A stretch of DNA of 46,168 nucleotides from Rhodanobacter sp. (GCA_004298505.1 SCRO01000078.1:1-46168), one strand, 5' to 3'. Counted from the stretch's first letter, positions 7,860 to 16,986 are shown. A program made the numbers and translations. Notes: generated by a model not told the origin, from the letters alone.

Positions 7860-9224
7860 ATGGCCCGCGACACCTGGTGGCAACGCCTGCGCGACCGGGT
7901 CAGGCCTGACCCGACTCGCCGCGGGACTACGCCTGCACCACGCGACACCGGCGGCCCGACGCGGGTGGCCGACAGCCTGCGCAACCTGCTCGATGATCCA
8001 ACCATCCCGGCGTCGGTGCGCAGCGAACTGGCCGGCGATTTCGCGCGTATTGAAAGCATGCTGGCGCGGCTCGAACGCGGCGAGCTGCACGTGGCAGTGT
8101 TCGGTCGCGTGTCGACCGGCAAGTCGGCGCTGGGCAACGCCCTGCTCGGCCGCGAGGCGTTCCAGGTCGGCGTATTGCACGGCACTACCATCGACGCCGC
8201 GCAAGCCACGCTCGACGAGGCGCGCCACGACGGCCTGGTGCTGATCGACACCCCCGGCATCAACGAACTCGACGGCGAGGCGCGCGAGCGACTGGCGTTC
8301 GATGTGGCCGAGGTCAGCGATCTGGTGGTGTTCGTGTGCGACGGCGACCTCACCCGCGAGGAGCTCGACGCGCTGAAAACCCTGGCAGCCACCCAGCGCC
8401 CATTGCTGCTGGCGCTCAACAAGGCCGATCGCTACAGCGCCGACGAGCTGGCCGACCTGCTGGCGCAGCTGCGCCAGCGCGTGGCCGCTGTGGTGCGCGC
8501 AGACAACGTGCTCGCGGTAGCCGCCCATCCTGCGCCGCGGCGGCTGGTCGAGGTCGATGCGCGTGGTCACGAACAGGAACGTACGCAGATCGCGACACCG
8601 GACGTGGCCGCGCTGCGCGAGCGCCTGCTGGCAATCGCCACGCATGAGGGCAAGAGCCTGTCGGCGATCAATGCCGGCCTGTATGCGGGCCGGCTCACCG
8701 ACCAAGTCAGCGCGCGCATCGCCGACACCCGGAAGACCGTGGCGGCAAAGGTGATTCACAACTACTGCATCGCCAAGGGCGTGGCGGTCGCTTTGAACCC
8801 GATTCCAGTGGCCGACCTGCTGGCCGCGGCAGGACTCGACGCGGCGATGGTGGTGCAGTTGTCGCGTGTCTACGGCCTGCCGCTGACCCGCACCGAATCC
8901 GGCCGGCTGGTCGCGGTGATCTCGGCCCAGTTGGCCGCGCTGATGGGCGCGATCTGGGGCATCCAGCTAGTCGCCTCGGCGCTAAAGGGCGTCAGTGCCG
9001 GCCTGTCGGTGCTGGTCACCGCCGCCGCGCAGGGCGCGCTGGGCTGGTATGCCACCGTGCTGATCGGTCGCGCCGCCGAACGCTACCTGATCGCCGGCAA
9101 ATCCTGGGGTGAAGCGGGCGCCAAGCGCGCCGTCGCCGAGGTCGTAGCCAGCCTCGACCGCGACTCGATCCTGCGCGAGGCACGCGAGGAAATCCTCAAG
9201 CGATTGAAGTCGCGCCGCCGGTAA
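7860..9224 (+). CDS. Era-like GTPase with DUF697 membrane domain
   Basis: A 454-aa P-loop GTPase. G1 is GRVSTGKSA (residues 82-90), G3 DTPG (130-133), G4 NKAD (187-190); a threonine in HGTTIDA (~107) fits G2. From about 290 the chain becomes hydrophobic with helices near 310-325, 345-380 and 385-410, matching the DUF697 membrane-associated domain found in YcjF-type proteins. A short arginine-rich tail ends the protein (LKRLKSRRR). Family members are linked to envelope stress and membrane remodelling, but the function is not established. It follows the second yceI by only 9 nt, suggesting co-transcription with the YceI/b561 genes. Start: the ATG at 7860; no strong Shine-Dalgarno is visible. 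Confidence 0.85.
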   Translation: MARDTWWQRLRDRVRPDPTRRGTTPAPRDTGGPTRVADSLRNLLDDPTIPASVRSELAGDFARIESMLARLERGELHVAVFGRVSTGKSALGNALLGREAFQVGVLHGTTIDAAQATLDEARHDGLVLIDTPGINELDGEARERLAFDVAEVSDLVVFVCDGDLTREELDALKTLAATQRPLLLALNKADRYSADELADLLAQLRQRVAAVVRADNVLAVAAHPAPRRLVEVDARGHEQERTQIATPDVAALRERLLAIATHEGKSLSAINAGLYAGRLTDQVSARIADTRKTVAAKVIHNYCIAKGVAVALNPIPVADLLAAAGLDAAMVVQLSRVYGLPLTRTESGRLVAVISAQLAALMGAIWGIQLVASALKGVSAGLSVLVTAAAQGALGWYATVLIGRAAERYLIAGKSWGEAGAKRAVAEVVASLDRDSILREAREEILKRLKSRRR

Positions 9225-9244
9225 CGACCTCGCCGACGTACAAG

Positions 9245-9332
9245 GAGCTCGCTCGCGGGCGATGCCTTTGCTCTTGCTCTTGCGATTCCCGATTCCCGGT
9301 CAAGCAGCATCGCCCGCGAGCGGGCTCTACGG
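9245..9332. repeat. Long inverted repeat, second REP-like family
   Basis: The arms AGCTCGCTCGCGGGCGATGC and GCATCGCCCGCGAGCGGGCT flank ~45 nt of spacer between two convergent genes. One or two arm positions mismatch. This unit differs from the GTAGGGCGGGCA family. A similar GCTCGCGGGCGATGC motif is a common intergenic repeat in related genomes as far as I recall. It may also end transcription from both sides, though it has no T run. Confidence 0.6.
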
Positions 9333-9563
9333 AGACATCTTCAGGAACGCATGCACCGCCGCTGCATCGAATGGCCAGTCCAGCTCGCGCCCATCGCGCG
9401 CATCACGCAGCACCGGCAGGCGGGTACCGTAGCGCTGTTCCAGCTCGTCCGAGTCGTCCACCCAGGCGCTGTCGAAATCCGGCGCGCGGGCTGCGGCCAT
9501 CACCGCGAGCGCGAGATCGCACAGGTGGCAGTAATCGCGCTGGTACAGGATCAGGTCGGACAT
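9327..9563 (-). CDS. Glutaredoxin-like protein (DUF836 / PF05768)
   Basis: Small cytosolic thioredoxin-fold protein of 78 aa. The redox pair is CHLC (residues 12-15) after a beta strand (DLILYQRDY), and the cis-proline loop is TRLPVLRD (~48-55), typical of the DUF836 glutaredoxin family. The frame is open far upstream, but that part is antisense to sdaA; the ATG at 9563 gives the normal family length. It is divergent from sdaA, whose start is 65 nt away. The partner is unknown. Confidence 0.85.
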   Translation of the reverse strand: MSDLILYQRDYCHLCDLALAVMAAARAPDFDSAWVDDSDELEQRYGTRLPVLRDARDGRELDWPFDAAAVHAFLKMSP

Positions 9564-9627
9564 GCGGCTGCGAATGGGTTGAGGCCACGCGTAGAATAAC
9601 CGCTCACCCCACAGCACAGCAGCAACC

Positions 9628-11010
9628 ATGGCCGTCAGCGTATTCGACCTGTTCAAGATCGGCATCGGGCCGTCGTCTTCGCACACGGTGGGGCCGATGC
9701 GCGCCGCGGCGCGCTTTGCCGAGCGCTGGCTCGATGAAAAAGGCGTACTCGACCGCGTGGCACGAGTGCAGGCCGAACTGTTTGGCTCGCTGGCACTGAC
9801 CGGTCGCGGCCATGGCACCGACAAGGCGGTGCTGCTCGGCTTCGAAGGTGAGCACCCGGATACGGTCGATCCCGACCATATCCCGCAGACCCTCGAGCGC
9901 ATCCGCAGCAACAAGCGGCTGCGTGTGTTGGGCAAGCACGCGATCGCGTTCGACGAGAAGCGCGACCTGATCTTCAACAAGCGCCAGAAGCTGCCGTTCC
10001 ACTCCAACGGCATGCGCTTCAGCGCATATGACGCCGACGGCAACGAACTGGCCACGCGCGACTACTACTCGGTCGGCGGCGGCTTCGTAGTCAACACCGA
10101 CGAGGCCGCCGAAGACCGCATCGTGGCCGACACCACCGTGCAGCCCTACCCGTATTCCAGCGGCGACGAGATGCTGGCGCTGTGCCAGCAACACAACGTG
10201 ACCATTGCGCAGTTGATGCTGGCCAACGAATCGGTATGGCGACCCGAGGCGGAAACCCGCGCTGGCCTGCTGACCATCTGGAAGGCCATGCAGGACTGCG
10301 TGACGCGCGGCCTGCGCTCGCCCGGCACCCTGCCCGGTGGCCTGCACGTAAGCCGCCGTGCACCAGCGATGCTGGAAGATCTGCGCAACCAGCCCGAAGC
10401 CGCGTTGCGCGATCCGCTGACCATCCTCGACTGGGTCAACCTCTACGCGCTGGCGGTGAACGAGGAGAACGCCGCCGGCGGTCGCGTGGTCACCGCCCCC
10501 ACCAACGGTGCCGCCGGCATCGTGCCTGCAGTCGGCCACTACTACCTGCGCTTCTGCCCCAAGGCCGACGAGAACGGCAGCATCGAGTACCTGCTCACCG
10601 CCGGCGCTATCGGCATCCTGTACAAGGAAAACGCCTCGATCTCCGGCGCCGAAGTGGGCTGCCAGGGCGAAGTCGGCGTAGCCTGCTCGATGGCCGCCGC
10701 CGGCCTCACCGCCGCGCTCGGCGGCAACGTGATGCAGATCGAGAACGCCGCCGAGATCGGTATGGAACACAACCTCGGCCTCACCTGCGACCCGATCGGC
10801 GGGCTGGTGCAGATTCCCTGCATCGAACGCAACGCGATGGGCTCGGTCAAGGCCATCAACGCCAGCCGCATGGCACTGAAAAGCGACGGCAAACACCGCG
10901 TCAGCCTCGACAAGGTGATCAAGACCATGCGCGACACCGGCCGCGACATGAAGGACAAGTACAAGGAAACCAGCCGCGGCGGGCTGGCGGTAAACGTCAT
11001 CGAGTGCTGA
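9628..11010 (+). CDS. sdaA: L-serine ammonia-lyase, iron-sulfur type
   Basis: Single-chain L-serine dehydratase of 460 aa that converts L-serine to pyruvate and ammonia with a [4Fe-4S] cluster. The N-terminal beta domain starts [20 protein letters not shown]. The C-terminal alpha domain carries conserved cysteines at 345 (VGCQGE), 353 (ACSMA), 387 (LTCDPIGG) and 398 (IPCIERNA); three are expected to hold the cluster. Length matches E. coli SdaA (454). Pyruvate links it to the lactate genes that follow. Its last ~140 bases recur at 16831-16971, beyond the lactate cluster, so the present 3' end may have arrived with that block. Confidence 0.96.
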   Translation: MAVSVFDLFKIGIGPSSSHTVGPMRAAARFAERWLDEKGVLDRVARVQAELFGSLALTGRGHGTDKAVLLGFEGEHPDTVDPDHIPQTLERIRSNKRLRVLGKHAIAFDEKRDLIFNKRQKLPFHSNGMRFSAYDADGNELATRDYYSVGGGFVVNTDEAAEDRIVADTTVQPYPYSSGDEMLALCQQHNVTIAQLMLANESVWRPEAETRAGLLTIWKAMQDCVTRGLRSPGTLPGGLHVSRRAPAMLEDLRNQPEAALRDPLTILDWVNLYALAVNEENAAGGRVVTAPTNGAAGIVPAVGHYYLRFCPKADENGSIEYLLTAGAIGILYKENASISGAEVGCQGEVGVACSMAAAGLTAALGGNVMQIENAAEIGMEHNLGLTCDPIGGLVQIPCIERNAMGSVKAINASRMALKSDGKHRVSLDKVIKTMRDTGRDMKDKYKETSRGGLAVNVIEC

Positions 11011-11028
11011 GGCAAAAAGGTACGGCAG

Positions 11029-12837
11029 TCACCTTGGCCGAGTAGGCTCTTGGCGCTCAACCGTGGTTGCGGGCAAGGCCTCTGCGCAAGCATTCTCGTG
11101 GCCCGTCCAGTGTCGCCACTTGGAGGTTTTCCCAATACCGGGGTTGAAGGTATTGCAGGGGTCAAGCTCCCTGTAGAAGCGCTGCAGTGCGGGCTGCGCG
11201 CCATATAGATGGCCCACATTGTGTTCGGCCGGGTACTGAACGCCGCGCTCGTCCAGCAGGGCCAGCATGCGCTGCTTGATCCGTTCGCAATCGTGCCCCT
11301 TGCGGACGATATAGTCCTGGTGCAGTACATGACATAGGAAGTGCCCGTAATAGAGCTTCTTCTCCAGCACCTGCTCCAGTTCGGCGGGCAACCGCTCAAA
11401 CCAGTCGGTCTCGTTGCGTCGCAGCGCGATGTCGAGCGCCACGATGTCTTCCACCTGCCGTGGGTGGATGGCGCGATAGCGTATCGCGGCACCCGCGGTG
11501 ACGAAGCGGTGCAGGAAGGCTTTTTTGCCCTCCGCGGGCTCGCAGACGAAATAATCGCCACCGGCGCTGGCGAAGAAGGCGCCGAGCAAGCTGGCCGTTT
11601 CCTCAATCGCTGGCTCGGCGACCTTCAGCAACAGGTGGTGCTCAAAGCGCTCGCGCCAGAGCCTTATGCGCGGCGGCAGGTGGTTCGGGAACAGCTTGCT
11701 CGCTGCCTGCATCACCCGATCAGAAAGTTGATCGGGCAACCAGCTGAAACGCTCCACGAACGCATCGACCCGGGCCTTGGCCGCGAACAGCCGTGGCAGC
11801 CGCCCGGTGCCCAGTCGCTCGACCGCCAGGAATATGTCCTTGCCGTAGGTCTCGGCGATGTCGAAGGCATCCCGGTGCATGTACTCGGCGGCGACCGGCA
11901 GCACCGATGAGCCGGTGAGGATCGCGCGGCGCAGGGTCGCCAGCTCCGCCGGATCGTTGCTGCCAATGTAGAACACCTGGGTCCGGCTGTCGGCGCAAAA
12001 AGTGTCCAGCCGCACGGCAAAGACAATCAGTTTACCGGCACAGCCGGACGCCTCATGCAGGCAACGGGTGTCGGCGTTGTAGCGGGCCGGCGTGTCGGCC
12101 TCGATATCACGCACGTGCGCGGCATAGTCATGATCCGATCCGAGCCCGGCATCGTGCTCGATATCGGCCTCGGTGTAGTCGCCACGCTCCAGCCGGTCGA
12201 GGATCTGCTCCGGGTCGTCACCGAGGCGAATGCCAAGGTGGTTGACCAGACGCAGTTCGCCGCACTCGTCGAGGCGTGCATACAGCGCCATCTCGGTGTA
12301 CGCCGGCCCACGCTGCACCAACGAACCACCTGAATTGTTGCAGATGCCACCCAGCACCGAGGCCCCCAGACAGGACGATCCGATTACCGAGTGGGGTTCG
12401 CGTCCCAGCGGTCTGAGCCGCTGCTCCAGCTGGTCGAGCGTGCTGCCCGGCAGGCACACCACCTGGCGCCCTTCGTCGATCAGCTGTACGCCAGCAAGGC
12501 GCAGCGTGCTGATGATCACCACCGGGCGATCGTAATCGTTTCCATCGGGTGTGGAGCCGCCGGTGAGTCCGGTATTGGCGGCCTGCATGATGACGATGGT
12601 GTCGGCCGCCACGCAGGCCCGGAGCACGCGCCAGAGCTCGACCAGGCTTCCCGGCCGCACTACCGCGAGCGCTTGTCCACCACCATGACGGAAGCCGCGC
12701 CGATACCTGCGCGTGCGCTGCTCCCCGATCAGCACCTGGCGGCGCCCGACGATCTGTCGCAACGCCTCGGGCAACACGTCGGCGCGACCGCCTGGCGGAA
12801 GCTGCCGCGCCCCCGCGGTGGAGTCATTCACATGCAT
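11029..12837 (-). CDS. dld: Quinone-dependent D-lactate dehydrogenase
   Basis: Peripheral membrane FAD enzyme of 602 aa that oxidises D-lactate to pyruvate and reduces the quinone pool. The PCMH-type FAD domain occupies ~45-270 (ALAVVRPGSLVELWRVLRAC, then AANTGLTGGSTPDG and SSCLGASVLGGICNNSGG). The membrane-binding and cap regions follow; the C-terminal segment ending HNVGHLYGA…FYRELDPCNTFNPGIGKTSK matches E. coli Dld (571 aa). The start ATG at 12837 overlaps the lldD stop by 10 nt, so the two genes are coupled. Together with lldD it lets the cell use both lactate isomers. Its stop lies only 18 nt from the sdaA stop; no terminator is visible between these convergent genes. Confidence 0.95.
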   Translation of the reverse strand: MHVNDSTAGARQLPPGGRADVLPEALRQIVGRRQVLIGEQRTRRYRRGFRHGGGQALAVVRPGSLVELWRVLRACVAADTIVIMQAANTGLTGGSTPDGNDYDRPVVIISTLRLAGVQLIDEGRQVVCLPGSTLDQLEQRLRPLGREPHSVIGSSCLGASVLGGICNNSGGSLVQRGPAYTEMALYARLDECGELRLVNHLGIRLGDDPEQILDRLERGDYTEADIEHDAGLGSDHDYAAHVRDIEADTPARYNADTRCLHEASGCAGKLIVFAVRLDTFCADSRTQVFYIGSNDPAELATLRRAILTGSSVLPVAAEYMHRDAFDIAETYGKDIFLAVERLGTGRLPRLFAAKARVDAFVERFSWLPDQLSDRVMQAASKLFPNHLPPRIRLWRERFEHHLLLKVAEPAIEETASLLGAFFASAGGDYFVCEPAEGKKAFLHRFVTAGAAIRYRAIHPRQVEDIVALDIALRRNETDWFERLPAELEQVLEKKLYYGHFLCHVLHQDYIVRKGHDCERIKQRMLALLDERGVQYPAEHNVGHLYGAQPALQRFYRELDPCNTFNPGIGKTSKWRHWTGHENACAEALPATTVERQEPTRPR

Positions 12838-13994
12838 GTCATGCCCGCCCGCCAGGGCATCGTCAGCAACACCTCGGGGGTCACCGCCCGAATGTCGGTC
12901 AGCCCACAGAATGCCATGGTCAGATCCAGCTCATTGCGGATCAGTTCCAGGCAGTTCGACACGCCCTTCTCGCCGCCCGCACCCAGTCCGTAAACATAGG
13001 CGCGGCCGATGAGGGTTCCCCTCGCACCCAGCGCAATCGCCTTGAACACATCCTGTCCGGAGCGGATGCCGCCGTCCATCCACACCTCGATCTGCGCGCC
13101 GACGGCATCCACGATCGCCGGCAGTGCGACGATGGAACTGGGCGCGCCGTCGAGCTGACGGCCGCCATGATTGGAGACGATCAACGCATCGGCACCTGAC
13201 TCGACGGCCAACCGGGCATCCTGCGCATCCATGATGCCCTTGAGGATGAGCTTGCCGCCCCAGCGCTTCTTGATCCACGCCACGTCGTTCCAGTTCAGGC
13301 GCGGGTCGAACTGCTGGCTGGTCCATGCCGACAGCGAACCCATGTTCTCCACGCCCTTGACGTGCCCGACGATGTTGCCGAAGTGGCGCCGCTTGGTACC
13401 AAGCATGCCGAGCACCCAGCGCGGCTTGGTCGCCAGATTCAACAGGTTGGACAGGGTCGGCCCGGGCGGCGCGGACAGCCCATTCTTGAGGTCCTTGTGG
13501 CGCTGCCCGAGTATCTGCAGATCCATGGTCAGCATCAGTGCCGAGCAACGCGCCGCCTTGGCCCGATCGATCAGGCGTTCGATGAAGTCCCGATCACGCA
13601 TCACATACAACTGGAACCAGAACGGGGCCTGGGTGTGGGCTGCCACGTCCTCGATCGAACAGATGCTCATGGTGGACAAGGTGAACGGAACCCCAAATTT
13701 CTCGGCCGCCCGCGCCGCCATGATCTCGCCGTCGGCATGCTGCATACCCGTCAGGCCGACCGGGGCCAGCGCCACCGGCATCGCCACCTTCTGGCCGATC
13801 ATCTGCGTGGCCAGCGAGCGGTTGTCGATATCCATCGCCACGCGCTGGCGCAGCTTCATCTGCTGAAAATCCTGCTGGTTGGCGCGATAGGTCGATTCAG
13901 TCCACGACCCTGAATCGGCGTAGTCGTAGAACATCCGCGGCACCCGCCGCCTGGCAAGAAGCCGCAGGTCCTCGATACAGGCGATCACCGCCAT
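12828..13994 (-). CDS. lldD: L-lactate dehydrogenase, FMN- and quinone-dependent
   Basis: A 388-aa member of the FMN alpha-hydroxyacid dehydrogenases that oxidises L-lactate to pyruvate at the inner membrane. The (beta/alpha)8 barrel shows FYDYADSGSWTE (~23-34), ALAPVGLTGMQHADGE, the LTMDLQILGQRHKD stretch, catalytic His276 in SNHGGRQLDG, and the phosphate-binding WMDGGIRSGQD…ALGARGTLIGRAY segment. Length equals E. coli LldD (396 aa) within a few residues. It lies between lldP (stop at 14056) and dld, all on the minus strand, consistent with an lldP-lldD-dld operon. The ATG at 13994 is the family start; the next upstream ORF ends 61 nt earlier. Confidence 0.96.
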   Translation of the reverse strand: MAVIACIEDLRLLARRRVPRMFYDYADSGSWTESTYRANQQDFQQMKLRQRVAMDIDNRSLATQMIGQKVAMPVALAPVGLTGMQHADGEIMAARAAEKFGVPFTLSTMSICSIEDVAAHTQAPFWFQLYVMRDRDFIERLIDRAKAARCSALMLTMDLQILGQRHKDLKNGLSAPPGPTLSNLLNLATKPRWVLGMLGTKRRHFGNIVGHVKGVENMGSLSAWTSQQFDPRLNWNDVAWIKKRWGGKLILKGIMDAQDARLAVESGADALIVSNHGGRQLDGAPSSIVALPAIVDAVGAQIEVWMDGGIRSGQDVFKAIALGARGTLIGRAYVYGLGAGGEKGVSNCLELIRNELDLTMAFCGLTDIRAVTPEVLLTMPWRAGMTCM

Positions 13995-14055
13995 GATGGG
14001 GTCTCCTCGTGGTGCCAGGGCCGGATCAGATCCGGCCTGGACGGGTTGCAGCGGT

Positions 14056-15705
14056 TCATGGGTGCACGATCGGCAGGGCGGGAATCATCCATGGCACCAC
14101 GTACTGCTGCAGCAACACCAGCAAGCCCAGCAACACGGTGAGCAGGATGCTGTGCCAGAACGTGCGGGCAAACACGACGCCTTCCTTGCCCTTCAGGTTG
14201 GTGGTGGTCACGCCGGTGGCGATATTCTGCGGCGAGATCATCTTGCCCATCACACCACCCGAGGAGTTGGTTGCCGCCATCAGCACCGGATTCAGGTGCA
14301 GCTGCTTTGCCGCCACCACCTGCAGGTTGCCAAACAATGCATTGCCCGAGGTGTCGCTGCCCGAGAGGAACACCGCAATCCAGCCGAGGAAAGCCGATAC
14401 CAGCGGAAAGAAAACGCCGACCGACGCGACCCCCAGGCCCAGCGTGTAGCTCATGCCCGAATAGTTCAGCAGATAGGCCAGGCCGATGATCATCATCACG
14501 GTGAGAATGGCCAGCCAGGTCTGGCACCAGGTGCGGTACACGCAGCCGAAAAAATCAGCCAGCCCGGTACGCGTCCACACCGCGACGATGACGGCGGACA
14601 GCAGGATCGCCGTACCGGTGCCCATCGGCTGCAGGTTCCAGATCGCCGCATAGGGCTTGCTGTAGAGCGTGATGAACACCGACTTGTCCAAACCCGGCCA
14701 TGGCAGCTTGATGTCCCCGATCGCCGAGAGCTTCAGGTTGATCCACGCGATCACCACCACCGTCACTACCAGCCATGGCATCCAGCCACCATACCCGGCA
14801 CGCTGTGCGCCGCGCGCCGCGGCCTGACTACGCACCACCGCAAACGCGGGGTCGGGCTCCGGCTTCCACACCTTCAGGAAGCTCACCGTCACCACCAGCG
14901 ACATCAACGAGGCCATCACATCCGTCAGCTGATAACTGATGAAGTTCGACGTCACGAACTGGGTCACCGCGAAGCTTCCGCCCGACACCAGCAGCGCCGG
15001 CCAGAGCTTGGCGATGGACTTCAGGCCGCCGTACATGCCGACCACGTAAAACGGTAGCAGGAAGGCAAACAGCGGTAGCTGGCGGCCGACCATGGCACCG
15101 AGGGTGTCCGGAGGCATGCTGGTGACGGCACCCAGTACCGTGATCGGCACCCCCAGCGCGCCAAAGGCGACCGGGGCGGTGTTGAAGATCAGAGTGTAGG
15201 TGAGCGCCTCGATCGCCGGAAAACCCAGGCCGATCAACAACGCGCTAGTGATCGCCACCGGGGTGCCAAAACCGGCGATGCCTTCCAGCAGGCAACCGAA
15301 CGAAAACGCCACCACCAGCAACACCAGGCGCCGGTCGTCGGGCAAGTGGTCGAGCATCCACTGTCGGAACTGCTCGAAGCGGCCGGACTTGACCGCCACG
15401 TTGTAGAGCAGCAGCGCGGTGAAGACGATCCACATCACCGGCAACAGCGCCAGCGCCATCCCCGCAGCCACTGAATCAATGGCCAGCCCGGCCGGCATGC
15501 CCCACAGCGAGATCGCGATCACAAGCGCGGCAATCAGTCCGGCCAGCGAGGCCTGCCACGCTGGACGACGCATCACGCCCAGCATGAACAGGGCGACCAC
15601 GATCGGAATAGCTGCGGTTGCGAAGGAAAACAGCAGCGAGCCATGAATCGGCGTAAGCGGCTGCGTGAAGACAATGCCCGGAGGCAAAACGGTGGTGGGA
15701 GTCAT
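14056..15705 (-). CDS. lldP: L-lactate permease
   Basis: Inner-membrane lactate:proton symporter (LctP family) of 549 aa; E. coli LldP is 551. About a dozen or more hydrophobic segments are visible. Family motifs include LEGIAGFGTPVAITSALLIG (~135-154), NTAPVAFGALGVPI (~175-188), and the C-terminal SGSDTSGNALFGNLQ (~455-469) and ATNSSGGVMGKMISPQNIA. It imports L- and D-lactate (glycolate in E. coli) for the two dehydrogenases downstream. The start ATG at 15705 leaves a ~270-nt divergent spacer to lldR that carries two operator-like sites, so lactate induction is expected. Confidence 0.96.
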   Translation of the reverse strand: MTPTTVLPPGIVFTQPLTPIHGSLLFSFATAAIPIVVALFMLGVMRRPAWQASLAGLIAALVIAISLWGMPAGLAIDSVAAGMALALLPVMWIVFTALLLYNVAVKSGRFEQFRQWMLDHLPDDRRLVLLVVAFSFGCLLEGIAGFGTPVAITSALLIGLGFPAIEALTYTLIFNTAPVAFGALGVPITVLGAVTSMPPDTLGAMVGRQLPLFAFLLPFYVVGMYGGLKSIAKLWPALLVSGGSFAVTQFVTSNFISYQLTDVMASLMSLVVTVSFLKVWKPEPDPAFAVVRSQAAARGAQRAGYGGWMPWLVVTVVVIAWINLKLSAIGDIKLPWPGLDKSVFITLYSKPYAAIWNLQPMGTGTAILLSAVIVAVWTRTGLADFFGCVYRTWCQTWLAILTVMMIIGLAYLLNYSGMSYTLGLGVASVGVFFPLVSAFLGWIAVFLSGSDTSGNALFGNLQVVAAKQLHLNPVLMAATNSSGGVMGKMISPQNIATGVTTTNLKGKEGVVFARTFWHSILLTVLLGLLVLLQQYVVPWMIPALPIVHP

Positions 15706-15842
15706 GGAGTCAGCTTCCTGTCATGGAAAGTGGCATGGATGAGCGCGCCTGTCTTGCCAAGGCCGGGCACTGAGACGCGCCTGCGAATCCATCCGAGCCC
15801 CTGGGCACCCCGGTCAAGATCAACACCAATGCTTATCTGGAC

Positions 15843-15859
15843 AATTGGTATGACCTATT
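15843..15859. promoter_or_regulatory. LldR/FadR-type operator 1
   Basis: AATTGGTATGACCTATT fits the GntR/FadR-subfamily operator pattern TTGGT-N3-ACC known for LldR and PdhR. It overlaps a plausible lldR promoter: TTGGTA at 15845-15850, 16-nt spacer, TATGAT at 15867-15872. Binding here would block lldR and could also affect lldP. Confidence 0.65.
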
Positions 15860-15948
15860 GTGAAGTTATGATAGAAAATGCACCGCGTCAAGTTCCCCAT
15901 GAGTACGACATTGGTCTCAGGTTTGACGGTCTGAGGGAAACAAAACAT

Positions 15949-15966
15949 AATTGGTCTGACCACATT
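15949..15966. promoter_or_regulatory. LldR/FadR-type operator 2
   Basis: AATTGGTCTGACCACATT has the same TTGGTNTGACC core as site 1 and lies ~14 nt before the lldR start codon, next to its Shine-Dalgarno (AGGTGA, 15968-15973). Two sites 106 nt apart, centre to centre, are about ten helical turns apart, as in the E. coli lld operator pair that supports looping. A partial half-site (TTGGTCTCAG) lies near 15911. Confidence 0.65.
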
Positions 15967-15979
15967 TAGGTGACGCAAG

Positions 15980-16744
15980 ATGGATGTGATCCGGCTGTCC
16001 GACACCATTGCCAACGATCTGGAACGACGCATCCTGGAAGGCGTCCTCAGCGCAGGAGAGCGCTTGCCGCCGGAGCGGGAACTGGCCGAACAACTCGGCG
16101 TATCCCGCCCGTCGCTGCGCGAAGCGCTGCAGAAGCTGGCCTCGAAAGGACTCGTGCGGACTCGCCAGGGTGGCGGCACCGTAGTGACGGACCGGCTTCA
16201 ATCCGGCTTCGTAGACCCGTGGCGGGACATGCTTAGCGGCAACCCTTCCCTGCAGCATGACCTGCTGGAGTTTCGCCACATGCTGGAGAGCCAGGCGGCG
16301 CTACTCGCCACCGAGCGCGCGACCGAGCTGGATATCGAGCGCATCGGTGATGCGTTCGGAACACTCGAACAAGCCTATGCGCAGGACGACATGTCCACCT
16401 GCATTCGGGCCGATGTCGAATTCCACCAGGCCATCGCGGATGCATCGCACAACGCGCTGATTACCCACCTGAGCGCCAGCCTGCACCTGCTGATCCACGA
16501 CCACGTGGAACAGAATCTGCAGTACCTGCATCGTCACCCGGACAAGTGGCAGAACATACGCGACCAGCACCGCACCATCTGGGAGATGATCCGCGCACGA
16601 AATGCGCAGGCCGCGGCCAATGCCGCCAAGGAGCACATCGCGTTCGTGCAAAAAAGCATGTCCGAGACCGCACTGGATGCGTCGCGACAAGAGAGCGCCA
16701 AACGACGTATGCGCGGGCGTTCCGGTGCAACCAAACCCAGCTGA
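15980..16744 (+). CDS. lldR: Lactate-responsive GntR/FadR-family regulator
   Basis: DNA-binding regulator of 254 aa. The N-terminal winged helix-turn-helix covers residues ~5-72 ([50 protein letters not shown]), and an FCD all-helical effector domain follows (~90-235) with likely metal/ligand histidines in [14 protein letters not shown] and [14 protein letters not shown]. coli LldR (258 aa) represses or activates lld genes depending on lactate. The divergent position to lldP-lldD-dld and the two operators support the same role. The last ~20 residues are basic and low in complexity ([12 protein letters not shown]). Start: ATG at 15980, with a well-spaced AGGTGA. Confidence 0.9.
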   Translation: MDVIRLSDTIANDLERRILEGVLSAGERLPPERELAEQLGVSRPSLREALQKLASKGLVRTRQGGGTVVTDRLQSGFVDPWRDMLSGNPSLQHDLLEFRHMLESQAALLATERATELDIERIGDAFGTLEQAYAQDDMSTCIRADVEFHQAIADASHNALITHLSASLHLLIHDHVEQNLQYLHRHPDKWQNIRDQHRTIWEMIRARNAQAAANAAKEHIAFVQKSMSETALDASRQESAKRRMRGRSGATKPS

Positions 16745-16799
16745 GGCTCAAGCTGCGTGCCGGGTTCGAATCCGTAGTGTGGGGCGCAAGCACTACATC

Positions 16800-16971
16800 A
16801 TGGCTCCGATCAAGTTGTCAACGCAGTCGCATGGCGCTGAAAAACGACGGCAAACACCGCGTCAGCCTCGACAAGGTGATCAAGACCATGCGCGACACCG
16901 GCCACGACATGAAGGACAAGTACAAGGAAACCAGCCGCGGTGGGCTGGCGGTAAACGTCATCGAGTACTGA
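16800..16971 (+). pseudogene. Second copy of the sdaA 3' end
   Basis: The 141 bases 16831-16971 match the sdaA 3' end (10870-11010) with five differences, all transitions (96.5%), and both end in a stop codon. The encoded tail reads …[19 protein letters not shown]…[10 protein letters not shown] against …VIEC in sdaA. Weaker similarity with small indels continues upstream to about 16800 (ATGGCTCCGATCAAG against ATGGGCTCGGTCAAG). There is no start codon context or upstream part of the enzyme, so it cannot make a functional protein. It lies 55-60 nt after lldR and forms, with the sdaA end, a direct repeat around the dld-lldD-lldP-lldR block. Confidence 0.9.
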
Positions 16972-16986
16972 TCCCCTCGCGGCCAC

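Noticed and set aside
7218-8759. 513-codon open frame on the minus strand
   Set aside because: It is antisense to yceI and the GTPase gene, has repetitive composition (R, Q, A, H, G) and no family motif; a shadow caused by high GC.
9604-10896. 430-codon open frame on the minus strand
   Set aside because: Antisense shadow of sdaA.
11011-16799. Integrase or transposase within the lactate block
   Set aside because: All frames were examined; every long one is lactate metabolism or a shadow. No recombinase motif was seen.
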